From Podaxis mareebaensis (taxonomy: Eukaryota > Basidiomycota > Agaricomycetes > Agaricales > Agaricaceae), in NCBI GenBank assembly GCA_018524725.1, contig JAEUWP010000620.1, positions 1 to 25,578 on the forward strand: a stretch of DNA of 25,578 nucleotides, in the 5' to 3' direction. Below are positions 11,124-20,019 of this stretch, one piece after another. Below the pieces are notes generated by a model. The model was not told the DNA's origin. It worked only from the letters and a program-made list of their open reading frames with translations, and did no database searches. A program made the translations under genes and the position numbers. The first letter of the stretch is position 1; each line of letters begins with the position of its first letter.

Positions 11124-11752
11124 GCCTGGGTGGTTGCAGCACCCAAGGACTAGATATCTTTTGGCTGTTCCATGTTTTGTTTGTTTCACTTTTTTCTCTA
11201 TCTTATGCTCATATTTCATGTACTATGAATAGTCTTCATGTATAGAACAGCTATCAATCAAGTGTATGATTGTATCTATTGTGCTTGTGGAAGTTGCAGT
11301 CTGCTTCCCTCCTATTATTGTTTACCCTTGCAGGTTCAAATCTAACTCAAGTCTATCCTTGTCATTGAAACCATGCTATAATTGAAGTCAGTATCATGAG
11401 CCCCAAGATTTGCTTTCCTGGCTGGCTTCATGTCATCCAGTGATAAAGTTGCTCACCTAAGCATGTTTTGGCTTCTTTGAGATAACTGTTTCTATGGGGA
11501 AGTGGTTGATTAACATCAGTGTGAGCTGAATAGAAATAGGATAGCACAATTTCACTTTGTTCACTAAGAAGCTCATTCAATCCATCCTTGCAACAGATCA
11601 AGAAGAAAAGGTATACATGAATTGAAAACAAAGAGCAATGCTACAAGGATGGTACTCATGTATAAAACTTCCAGTTCTTGCTAATTCTGAATAGGTCCTT
11701 CCTAATCTTGGGGAGCATTTGCTGAAATGTCAATGAAAAGTCAATCCAGTAC
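11124..11752. other. No gene seen
   Basis: AT-rich stretch without a supportable coding frame. A 67-codon minus-strand frame (11428-11631) shows no domain. No CpG. Confidence 0.45.
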
Positions 11753-12717
11753 TTGAGAGAGCACAAGTTACTTCAAAGATGTTTGGCAGTGTCATGCCAA
11801 AGGCACATGCTCTTGCAAGGGTGGCTGGATAGGAGCCTGGCATTCCAGTCATTCATCTCCAACTCATTCCATTATCTGCAACTGCTTCTCAATCCTTGTA
11901 ACCCAGCTTTAATACCAATGGCTAATGTGATATGGTCTGCAAAGTCTGGCAGAAGCTGGTTGGTGAACAAGCTGCTTGCATACAATGTTTCAATTCAAGC
12001 CCTTCTGCCAAATGAATTCTTTTCTAATGGTGGAAACCCTCACTAGATTTCTTACACTCTGCCCTTTTCACCTCACCTGTTGGTGCCTTTGACTCTGCTC
12101 TTCCACCTGATATCATCAATTTTCTTGGCCACCTTGATCTGGCAACTCCTAGGACAACTCAAGAGAGCTGCATTGATGACTTTGTTGTGTCAATTCTGCA
12201 TCTCCTCAGCTTCAATAGCTTCAACAAGTTCATTCACACCTGCTATGATATCTGTGGTGAAGCCAATCATGCAGTGAAAACCAATGTTGCCCTCATCCAC
12301 CATCCAATCCCTGCCTTACTTCTCATTGTGGAAGATAATGTTATGGTGAGCAAGACAGATGTGGAAGCTCAGATCACAGCCAAGGCCATTGCTACATTCC
12401 AGTTCAACAATTGAAAGCATGCAGGCAGATGTCTTGCCCCTCTGCACAAAATGACTATTCCTGCCATCACAATCTCTGGCACCTATCCTAGCTTTTACCT
12501 CATTCTTGTCATTGAGGCACTGAGCAATGCAGTGATGAGTAGCCAATATCTTGAAACTCCAACTGCTGTCTCCAAGCATGTTACTGCCCTAGCTGACACC
12601 CATCACCCAAGCCTAGGCATGGAGTATCTGGAATACAGAAAGGTTGCTCTAGGAAGCTTTATTACATTCAAGAACCTTACATGCCTTTACTGGGATGAAA
12701 TATTGGTGGGTTTCTAG
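11753..12717 (+). pseudogene. Relic of a conserved fungal protein, possibly PD-(D/E)XK-like
   Basis: A first frame (11753-12046) ends in WLVNKLLAYNVSIQALLPNEF. After a frame change near 12040-12090 a second frame reads DIINFLGHLDLATPRTTQES, then ANHAVKTNVALIHHPIPALL, LLIVEDN and AQITAKAIATFQFNN, a TGA at 12412-12414, then KMTIPAITISGTYPSFYLI, ending at TAG 12715-12717. This resembles, from memory, a large family of uncharacterised agaricomycete proteins with a D(V)CL...LLIVQEDK...EPQ-IAEAIAAFQ-NN core and a PCI-M-GT-P-FY-VPV segment, a pattern suggestive of a PD-(D/E)XK nuclease fold. Here the expected EDK reads EDN and the frame is broken, so it is dead. Family identity is a recollection, not a search result. 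Confidence 0.45.
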
Positions 12718-12919
12718 GTGTGGGCTGGTTAGAAATATCAGGTTTTGATGGAGGATAGTATTACTTCTGAGACATTCCATGTAGTATACTATGACACATT
12801 CACTATCATTGTTTGCAGTTGTAGGAGTAGCTTAGGGGTTACATGAGGTGGTAGAATGGACATGATGTAGATGTTAGAATATGGACTATTCCTTAGACTA
12901 GATACCTAGACTTGTAGTG

Positions 12920-14200
12920 TGTTAGGATAGTCCTTATCACTGGTCACCTATGCTTAAGCTAAGGGCAGCTATCTCAGTAGATGGTTCACAAGCACTAGGA
13001 TCTATCAAGAAGGATAATGATAAGAAAGTGGTGAGGCAAGTGTCCAATTAAGCATACTTAGAGGTCAAACTTCTATTAGTTGAGAATATACCAATAGAGA
13101 GTTTGCTACCACACTGATTGTTAACTAATGTCAATCACAGAGAAGTCAGAAGACAATTCTGTGATTTAAGAATATTGGAAGCTTGTGCTTCCAGTACATG
13201 AGTGGCTATTTAAGTACTACATCTAATGTCCTATTTGGAAAGCTATGATGACATGGTACTAAGTTTGAGAGTCAAAAGAAGTATGTAACTGTGGATCAGA
13301 GGCAAGACAAGGATGGAACTAGACTAAGAGATGGAATGGAACAAGTCTAAAATAGTACAAGGTGAGAAGAGCATGAGTCTGAGGATGAGAGACAGCTAAA
13401 TAATAATAATAGTCTATAGGTGAAATAGGAGATAAGCAAGGAGCTATCTACAAGTCCAGGTCAGGGTGAAGTTGTCCATCAGATGAGTTTGAAGTATAGG
13501 AGTCTGGAGACAAGGTGGAAGAGGGAATAGTGAAGTTTCCTGCTAAAAGGGAGTCAGAGGAATCTGACTCAACCATTGGACTACAGTGCAGTGGCTGCAA
13601 TAATGACAATGATGATGAGACATCTACAGTGACATAGGGAGGCAGGTAAGGAGGAGGTGGAGGTAAAGTGCTAGGTAGTTCTTTGGGAGGTAACTTATTG
13701 ATACTTGGGATGTTGGAGTCAATACTGTAGAGTGGAGGTAGCTGAGTACACCATGGGGAAATAGATGGAGGATCCTCAGAGTTAGAACCAATGTGATAGA
13801 CTTCTACTTCTTGAAAGTAGAGTCCATGAGTGACTTCATATCAAATGATATGAGGGACAACTTCTGGCAGGTACATCATGTAAGGATGAAGGAATATGAT
13901 TGGCTCTCTAGTGTAGGAGATCATTTTCTAACTGTGGGTCCATGATGTATTGAAGTTGCTGACAATAGTTTGTGTATATAGTCCATTGGAGTTAAAGACA
14001 TGCATGAAGGGAGCATTCTCCCAGGCAATGCACAGGATTTCAGTCATTATTCTGTCAGTGGAATAAAATAGGGGGCTAGGCATTGGCCAGTCTTCAAAGA
14101 ATAGAGAAGCATGTCTGGAGAGGCATTTGTTGGTGAAGGCTTCATTTCAATAATGCATGGAGTTGTTGATAGAGTTGCTAGTATCAGTGGTAGTGCCATG
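12920..14200. repeat. Direct repeat A of an unidentified family
   Basis: Begins TGTTAGGATAGTCCTTATCA and matches repeat B (from 15610) along its length, offset 2,690 bp at the start. Shared landmarks are GCTATCTCAGTAGATGGTTC, GAGGTCAAACTTCTAT, GGAAGCTTGTGCTTCC, a TATA-like GGCTATTTAAGT about 290 bp in, and GGGAGTCAGAGGAATCTGAC near 13550. The TG start and TATA position would fit an LTR, but the matching continues through a minus-strand ORF region, so a plain LTR does not explain it. Differences are mostly transitions. Confidence 0.7.
13530..14046 (-). pseudogene. Broken copy of the repeat-A/B ORF
   Basis: Minus-strand counterpart of the ORF at 16523-17029. It starts at ATG 14046-14044 and reads ILCIAWENAPF, then FLHPYMMYLPEVVPH, then YEVTHGLYFQEVEVYH and, near the end, MVESDSSDSP. 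At least two in-frame stops interrupt it, one where the other copy has Trp (TGG to TAG). Function unknown. Confidence 0.5.
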
Positions 14201-14352
14201 AGAGGCATTGGGAAGGCTAAGCTCATGGATAAGAGCATAATAGATAACATTAGTGCAGGATGGTTGGAGTGAGTTCATAACATAGTGTAGTTTTCTCCTC
14301 TTATTTTTCCTAGAGTATCAGCCACATAGATTATTATTGAGCTGTGAGATAT
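14201..14352. other. Spacer before the solo LTR
   Basis: No gene. It ends in GATAT (14348-14352), the left half of the target-site duplication of the solo LTR. Confidence 0.5.
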
Positions 14353-15094
14353 TGTTATGAACTTAGGAAATATTTGCTATATATTTCTGAATTATGTTCT
14401 CTATTCTCTTTAGTTTCAATTTATCTTTGTTATATCTGAAAGATTTAGTCTTTAGTTTGTTTGTCTTATTTCTATATTTTTTAAACAATAGTTTAGATAA
14501 AAATAGTTGACCTATTTTTATATAAACTTCAAAGTCATATGACATTAACATATTAATAAGCTTTCTATTCTATTCATAGAAAGAAGTCTTCTTTGTTAAA
14601 GAAGTTTTAGTAAAGAAGTCCTTCTATCTATCTTTAATAGAGTTAGACTTCTTTCTGGTTCTTAGTCAATCTCTGAGTCAAGCCTTAGTACCTGAAGAAG
14701 CTTCATTAAGTAGAAGTTCTTCTTATGACATCTCATGGTATATATACTTAGATACACTGTCTGTAAGTATGTAAACTATCAACACTAACAAGTAGAAAGT
14801 ATTGTTTCTACTTAGTTAGGTAGAGACTCAAATAGAAGTCTTTATCAACTTTAAAGTAATACAATTTATAAGTTCTCTTAAAATCTAACTCACTCTCAAA
14901 GTTGCTTAAGTCTTCTATTAAGGAGTAGACATATTGTGTGACTATGTTTATAAGTTATCTTGATGCATTGACCTTATTGTACAAGGCCAGTACTTAAAGG
15001 TAGCTAATCTGTTAGTATACAAGAAGTCTCCTTTGATACAATCTACAGATACATATCAAGCCTCTTTACAGACTGAAGTGGCTTCACTATAACA
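14353..15094 (+). repeat. Old solo LTR of the same retrotransposon family, with GATAT duplication
   Basis: 742 bp from TGTTATGAAC to CTATAACA, flanked by GATAT at 14348-14352 and again at 15095-15099. It aligns along its length with the LTRs of the two large copies: TTTAGTCTTTAGTTTGTTTG, the CATATGAC palindrome core, TACACTGT, the TTTCTACTTAGTTAGGTAGA block, GAAGTCTCCTTTGATAC and CTCTTTACAGAC. It is the product of LTR-LTR recombination, since no internal region follows. It carries no CpG: places where the younger LTR has CG read TG or CA here (GATGCGTTG versus GATGCATTG, CTCCGAGTC versus CTCTGAGTC). About 80 bp longer than the young LTRs, mainly around 14460-14530. Confidence 0.9.
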
Positions 15095-15099
15095 GATAT

Positions 15100-15381
15100 T
15101 TAGTCACATAGTCAATCTACAGTGTAGTGAATGACTTGCTCCAATAAAGCCATACAATGTAATGAGTGTGATAGAAACAGTGAGCCTACTGGCTATACAA
15201 TGAGTTTGGACAGATAAGCAGGTACCACAATTCTGGCACTAGGAGTGAGCCAGAAGCTGACTGGCTCTTCATTCTGAGAGGGGAATTGGGAAGTTGGGAA
15301 AATGGGCTGGCAGGCTATCATATTCACAGATGAGAAGAGTGATTACATGTAAAATATTATAGTCAAGAGATGATGTATATA
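15100..15381. other. No gene seen
   Basis: No supportable gene or repeat between the solo LTR's target-site duplication and the ORF relic that follows. Confidence 0.4.
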
Positions 15382-15561
15382 TTAGTTAGTGAGTGTCACA
15401 TAGTCATCTGGCCCCAGATAGCTATCAAAGTTAACTGCAGTGTAAGGCCCTGGTGCCTTGGTTGTACCAGATGTTGGAGATCCAAATCCACTCTGAGCTG
15501 AGCCCTCTGATCTGAAGTCTCAGATAGTAAATGGATATTGACCACACTTTTTCCCTTTCAT
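15382..15561 (-). pseudogene. C-terminal ORF relic, unknown protein
   Basis: On the minus strand from 15561 a frame reads MKGKKCGQYPFTI, one TGA (15520-15522), then DFRSEGSAQSGFGSP and PGPYTAVNFDSYLGPDDY, ending TAA at 15382. The stop could derive from CGA. No family recognised; may be chance. Confidence 0.2.
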
Positions 15562-15609
15562 GTGACCCTTCCCTTTCAGATAGACCTCTCATGCTTTTGT
15601 CCTACATAC

Positions 15610-17168
15610 TGTTAGGATAGTCCTTATCACCAGTCACCTATGCTTAAGCTAGGGAGTGGCTATCTCAGTAGATGGTTCATGGGCATCAGGATCTACTAAA
15701 AAGGATAACAAAAAGAAGGTGGTGAGGCAAGTGTCCAGTTAAGCACACTTAGAGGTCAAACTTCTATCAGTTGAGGATATGACTAATAGAGAGTTTACTA
15801 CCACACTGATCATTAACTAACATCAAATCACTGAGTTGTAAGAGAAAGAATACAATTCAGAGATTCTGAGAATATTGGAAGCTTGTGCTTCCCAGTACAT
15901 GGGTGGCTATTTAAGTGCTATGTCTAATGTCCAATAGGGCAAGTATGACAATATTACCCTAAGAGTCCAGGAGTCATAGAGAGTAATTATGAAACTGCAG
16001 AAAGAGAAGTGAGGATAGGATGAGAATAGGATAGAGACTAAAGATAGAGGTCAAGACAAGAATAGAGAAATGAGACAGAAATAAAACTAGGATGAAGTCA
16101 AAAGATAGCAAGCTAGAGTCCAAGGTACAAGGCTACACTAAGCATCTAGGAAGAGAGAGGGGTAACAAAGAGGGAAACTATAAGTCCAAATCAGAATATA
16201 ATTGTCCATCTAACAAGTCAGAGGCAGTACTTGTGTTATGACCTTTGTATGAACTCAGGTTGCAACTAGGCAAAGACTTGAGGATGAGCAAAGGGAAAAG
16301 AACTAGTTGGTAAAGCATAAGGAATACAGGTGTACTACCTAGGGTTTATATACTATGAAAGGAAAGGGTAAGAATAGGTGAAACAAGAAAACAAGGAGAT
16401 GAGTAAGTGGGTGACTAAGGCAAACTGTAAGAAGGGGTTAAAACACAAGATGAAATAGTAGACTGAGTAAGTATGTACTAAGTATAGATAAGACTATAAC
16501 AACTTGGTGGGGAAGAGTTTGATTAGGGAACTGTGAAGTTCCTAGTAAAAGGGGAGTCAGAGGAATCTGACTCTACCATTTGGCTACAGCATGGTGATGG
16601 TGATAATAATGAGGAAGATATGTCTATAGTAACATATAGTAATGGATATTGCAAAGGTAGAGCATCAACAGAGATGTTGATATTGGAAATGTTCAAGTCA
16701 ACAGTGAAGGGCAGAGAAAGTTGGATACACTGAGGAGGAATGGATGGAGGGTTGTCAGAGTTAGGGTCATGACAATAGACTTCCACTTTATAGAAGTAGA
16801 GGCTGTGAACAACTTCATACTTGATAATATGTGGAATGACTTCCAACAGATACACCATGTAGGGGTGAAGGAATACTAAGGGCTCTCCAGCATAAGGGAT
16901 CATCTTCCAACTATGGGCCCATGACAATTTAAAGTTGTTGGCTATAGTTCTTGCATAGAGGCCACCATTATTAAATACATGGGTAAAGGGGGTGTTCTTC
17001 CAGGCAATGCACAGTATTTTCATCATCATGCAATTGGTAGAGTAGAAGGGTAGCTCTGGTGTCTGCCAGTCTTTGGAAAATAGTGAGGCATGATTAGGAA
17101 GACATCTGTTGGCAAAGGTAATATTGCAATAAGATATTGTTTGAGAGCTATTAGTGGAAGGGTGATGG
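15610..17168. repeat. Direct repeat B, interrupted by copy R
   Basis: Second copy of the unit at 12920-14200. It carries about 270 bp (roughly 16225-16495) that repeat A lacks, beginning near TGTTATGACCTTTG. Its right side is cut by the LTR of copy R at 17169, whereas the matching sequence in repeat A continues past the equivalent point. No CpG. Confidence 0.68.
16523..17029 (-). CDS. Uncharacterised ORF of repeat B (168 aa)
   Basis: Uninterrupted ATG-to-TAA frame. The middle reads FTHVFNNGGLYARTIANNF then PYAGEPLVFLHPYMVYLLEV and YEVVHSLYFYKVEVYCHDP; the C-terminal third is Ser/Pro-rich and ends SDSSDSPFTRNFTVP. A diverged copy with stops is at 13530-14046, so the ORF belongs to a repeated sequence, perhaps part of a larger transposon protein whose N-terminus is lost upstream. 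No signal peptide or known domain seen. Lack of CpG in the region argues that it is a decaying copy that happens to be open. Confidence 0.35.
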   Translation of the reverse strand: MMMKILCIAWKNTPFTHVFNNGGLYARTIANNFKLSWAHSWKMIPYAGEPLVFLHPYMVYLLEVIPHIIKYEVVHSLYFYKVEVYCHDPNSDNPPSIPPQCIQLSLPFTVDLNISNINISVDALPLQYPLLYVTIDISSSLLSPSPCCSQMVESDSSDSPFTRNFTVP

Positions 17169-17309
17169 TGTTATGAACTTAAGTAAATGTTCGCTATACA
17201 TTTACTAATTATGTTTTCACTCTATTTGTCTCTTGTATTATTTGAAAGCTTTAGTCTTTAGTTTGTTTGTTCTATATCCTTCTGTCATTGACTATGCTTA
17301 TGTAATATC

Positions 17310-17327
17310 AAAAGTCATATGACTTTT
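17310..17327. promoter_or_regulatory. 18-bp perfect palindrome in U3 of copy R
   Basis: AAAAGTCATATGACTTTT, perfect dyad. The other copy has GTCGTACGAC in the core; the old solo LTR keeps AAAGTCATATGAC (14531 onward). About 190 bp upstream of the TATA box; a regulator-binding role is inferred. Confidence 0.5.
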
Positions 17328-17514
17328 ATAGATTGATAAGCTTTCATGTTATTATTAGAAAAGAAGACTTCTTTGATAAAGAACTTTTTGTATTGAACTA
17401 TTATTAGTTAAATCATGCTTCCTTTGTTCCGAGTCAATCTCCGAGTCAAGCCTCGGTACCTTAAGAACTTCTGGAAAGTTCTAATGTAGATATATATTTA
17501 GATACACTGTAAAG

Positions 17515-17560
17515 TATATAAGTCATTGACACTAACAGGTAGAAAGCATCGTTTCTACTT
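17515..17560 (+). promoter_or_regulatory. LTR core promoter: TATA box and predicted transcript start
   Basis: TATATAA at 17515-17521; predicted +1 at A17548, 33 nt on, giving a transcript starting ATCGTTTCTACTT (17548-17560). A small hairpin GTAGAAA-GCATCG-TTTCTAC overlaps the start. The start choice rests on TATA spacing and the exact complementarity to the PBS. Confidence 0.62.
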
Positions 17561-17833
17561 GGTTAGGTGGAGACTCGAATATAAGTCTTTATCAATAATT
17601 AGTGATATGATCTAAGTTGTCTCTATAATATCTATCACTCTCTAAGTTGCTTGAAGTCTTATACTGAGGAAGTAGACATATTGTGTAACTATAAGTAATA
17701 GTTATCTTGATGCGTTGACTCTGTCAGTGCTTAAAGGTAATCTATCCGTTAGTACACAAGAAGTCTCCTTTGATACGATCTTTGGATACATATCGGGCCT
17801 CTTTACAGACCAAAGCGGCCTCACTATAACATT

Positions 17834-17846
17834 AAGTAGAAACGAT
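17834..17846 (+). other. Primer-binding site, self-priming type (copy R)
   Basis: AAGTAGAAACGAT, two bases after the LTR, is a perfect 13-nt complement of the predicted 5' end of the element's own RNA (17548-17560). In the Tf1/sushi group the folded-back RNA 5' end is known to prime minus-strand synthesis in place of a tRNA. Confidence 0.65.
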
Positions 17847-18264
17847 CCTTCTCTGTAGCACGGAGTCATTACCTTGTCTCAGCTGCTCAGCATTGATCAC
17901 TGAAAGAAGCCCTACTTGAGCAGCTAGTGCTTTAATTTTGGGTCCTAGTTTCTGAAATTAGCATTAGAAAGAGAGTAGGCGCACATTGCCAACTAGTGCA
18001 GATTAGTTGAGGATTGTAGTCCTGCAATCTAGAAGAAATTCCTTGATGGAACCTTGATTCTGAAGGATATTTCGACGAGTGAAGGGAATCACACTCGTGA
18101 TAAAGAAGTGATTATGCTTAGATAGAGCTATAATCTATCAGGATATAAATTTCCATTGAAAGTACCGCTGAGAAGAGGCTTTGCTGGGGACACTCAGTTA
18201 TTGAAAGGGAAAGGAAATTTATTAGAAGTGAAATTTTAAAAGTTGCCAAACTGGATAATTCAAA
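17847..18264 (+). other. Untranslated leader of copy R
   Basis: About 420 nt without a convincing ORF. It has a 9-bp stem AGCTGCTCA (17881-17889) with TGAGCAGCT (17917-17925) and a 7-bp stem ACGAGTG (18075-18081) with CACTCGT (18092-18098), both also in copy L. Short upstream ATGs (for example the ATGCTTAGATAG near 18114) close at once. Confidence 0.5.
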
Positions 18265-18267
18265 ATT

Positions 18268-19983
18268 GTGAAAACAATCACATTCAACAGTCCGACAAGA
18301 GGAAAAGTCTTCAAAGACCACACAACAGGAGAGTGGTATTATAAAGATGCAAGAAATAAACCCCACTTCTTTGAAGCTTCAATCCAAAGAAGACTCAACG
18401 AAGAATATTCAGCAGAAATCCAATACGAAAATCTTTCAAGACAAAATCGGCAACAAATTGATGAAACTCAGAGAAACCCTGAAACTGAAAACCGATTTGC
18501 AGGACTCGCAACAACACTTAACACACTGCAACAGGTCTCAAGACAACCAAGTGTCGAAGAAGTCACCGAAGATCTTGCCAAATTCAATCTCTCCTCTCAA
18601 ACGAAAGGAAAGCAACCCCAATCTTCATCATCTATTCAAGAGCAAAGATATTCTAGCAATCCAACAACGACTGCTCAATCAATACCAGGGACTGGATATC
18701 AGTTCTCTTCCTTGGCCAGAACAGCAGTACCACAAGCAACAACTTATCAGTCAATTAGCGGATCTTGGGGAACAAATCCGAGAACTCCAGCTAGAAGAAG
18801 AACAACTAGTTCAGGGAGTCACAGAAGAAGCCCTTCACCTCCACAATCTCCAGGAGCCACCATATCTACGAACCAGAACACCAACTTTGAGTACCCAAAG
18901 CCTATGAGGTTCTATGGAGACCCTGCACAGTACAGAAGTTGGAAATCCCTCGTTGAACTATACTTCAAATCCTATGGCATCACTGACAATGCCACAAAGG
19001 TCAACTACACCCTTGCTTTACTTGATGGAGCAGCATCAGCATGGCGACAGGATTATCTTTCAACACATGTGAGAGATGCAACTCAACGAACATGGGACGA
19101 GTTCACAAATGACCTCGACCAGTCTTTTGCCCCAGTACAACAGACATTCGAGGCTGAACAGGCATTACGAAACCTCTGGCAGCATGGCAGATATATTGAG
19201 GAATATATCTCAGAATTCTCAGTCCTTGCTTCCCAAGCAGGACTCACAGACAGTGTGGCCCTTCGGGCATACTTTGCGAACAGACTTGACCCCACTGTCA
19301 GACATGAAGCACTTAGAAGTACCACAGACACAATTACACAGTGGAAGAATGCAGCAAGAAATGCCCATAGAATTGTTCAGGAACAATGCAAGTATAGAGC
19401 AGCAATCAACGGAAGAATTTCCTACACGAAGAAAGGACAAAGGAAAACAAAAGGCTACAGAATCCAACCCCGTTATCAAAATATCACCTCCCAACCAGTC
19501 TTACCTCAATACAGGAGAAGCGAGTGGGATATGGACATCGATCATCTTGCTGACTACTTCGACGAGCTCAGATTCTCTGATGGAGAATATGAGCAGGATT
19601 CTGATGAAGAAGAAGAAGAAAATGAATCAGAAGACATACAAGATATACAACCTCCCAAACCAGGAGTTCATAACAGTGAAAGAATGCCAAGCGACACCAT
19701 ATCACACCTCATTAACAATGTACTTACTGACAAGCAGTGAACAGCAATCAAGAATGGAGAATGTTTCTTTTGTAAGAAGAAAGGACATTTCTATAGACAA
19801 TGCCCATCTAGAAGAAATTACACCACAAAGAACAAGCGAAATAATTTTGTATCCAAAGGAAAACCAAAGAAACCCTTTACCAGAAAGAAAAGACAAGTCA
19901 ATCCAAATGCTATGGTCTATGCCATCGAAAATGGAATAGAAGATGAACAAATGGAAGAATTCTCTCAAGACAAAAATTTTTGA
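18268..19983 (+). pseudogene. gag: gag of copy R (capsid/nucleocapsid), one in-frame stop
   Basis: Open from 18268 (a GTG, GCG in the other copy) to TGA 19738-19740, then in the same frame to TGA 19981-19983: about 571 codons in all. The N-terminal ~120 residues include TTGEWYYKDARNKPHFFEA; a Ser/Pro/Arg linker follows; the capsid-type domain spans about residues 208-400 (YGDPAQYRSWKSLVELYFKS to the RNAHRIVQEQ region). An acidic run (DSDEEEEENESED) precedes the shared stop, and the knuckle CFFCKKKGHFYRQC is at 19762-19803, after it. Without readthrough or reversion the product would lack its nucleocapsid. No ATG occurs in the first ~200 codons, so the start may be non-AUG or supplied by a spliced leader exon. 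A second frame (18347-18907) is also open and is probably a shadow. Confidence 0.88.
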
Positions 19984-20019
19984 GTAGCTCAGAAGATCAG
20001 CTTAACATTGTTGATCTTC
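19974..20019 (+). promoter_or_regulatory. Candidate -1 frameshift site with downstream hairpin (copy R)
   Basis: Gag codons GAC AAA AAT TTT TGA; slip heptamer A AAT TTT at 19974-19980, immediately followed by the gag stop. Stem GAAGATCAGC (19992-20001) pairs with GTTGATCTTC (20010-20019) around the loop TTAACATT. Shifting by -1 puts ribosomes into the pol frame, which has no ATG of its own near this point (it opens ...AAA TTT TTG AGT AGC). Conserved in copy L. Confidence 0.62.

Larger units (their letters stand above)
17169..17831 (+). repeat. 5' LTR of copy R
   Basis: 663 bp, TGTTATGAAC to ACTATAACA, sharing ends with the solo LTR and with copy L. It holds an 18-bp palindrome (17310-17327), a TATATAA box (17515-17521) and a run GAGTCAATCTCCGAGTCAAG upstream of it. 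The first CpG after the CpG-free interior is at 17192, just inside this LTR. Confidence 0.9.

Noticed and set aside
10872..11219. 115-codon minus-strand frame as a gene
   Set aside because: It shows no domain, overlaps a plus-strand candidate exon, and composition gives no preference; not supportable.
12920..15610. Repeats A and B as the two LTRs of one nested element
   Set aside because: Homology continues beyond any plausible LTR end into a minus-strand ORF present in both, which flanking DNA of a 3' LTR would not share.
16523..16733. Plus-strand frame of 66 codons opposite the repeat-B ORF
   Set aside because: It is antisense to a longer frame whose protein sequence is conserved in repeat A.
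8424..17168. Interior as one shared segment of an inverted duplication
   Set aside because: Sequences next to the two LTRs do not match each other in either orientation.
18253..18262. TGGATAATTC as a tRNA-type primer-binding site
   Set aside because: It lies over 400 nt after the LTR end, which the solo LTR and its target-site duplication place at ATAACA (17831), and a self-complementary PBS sits right after that end.
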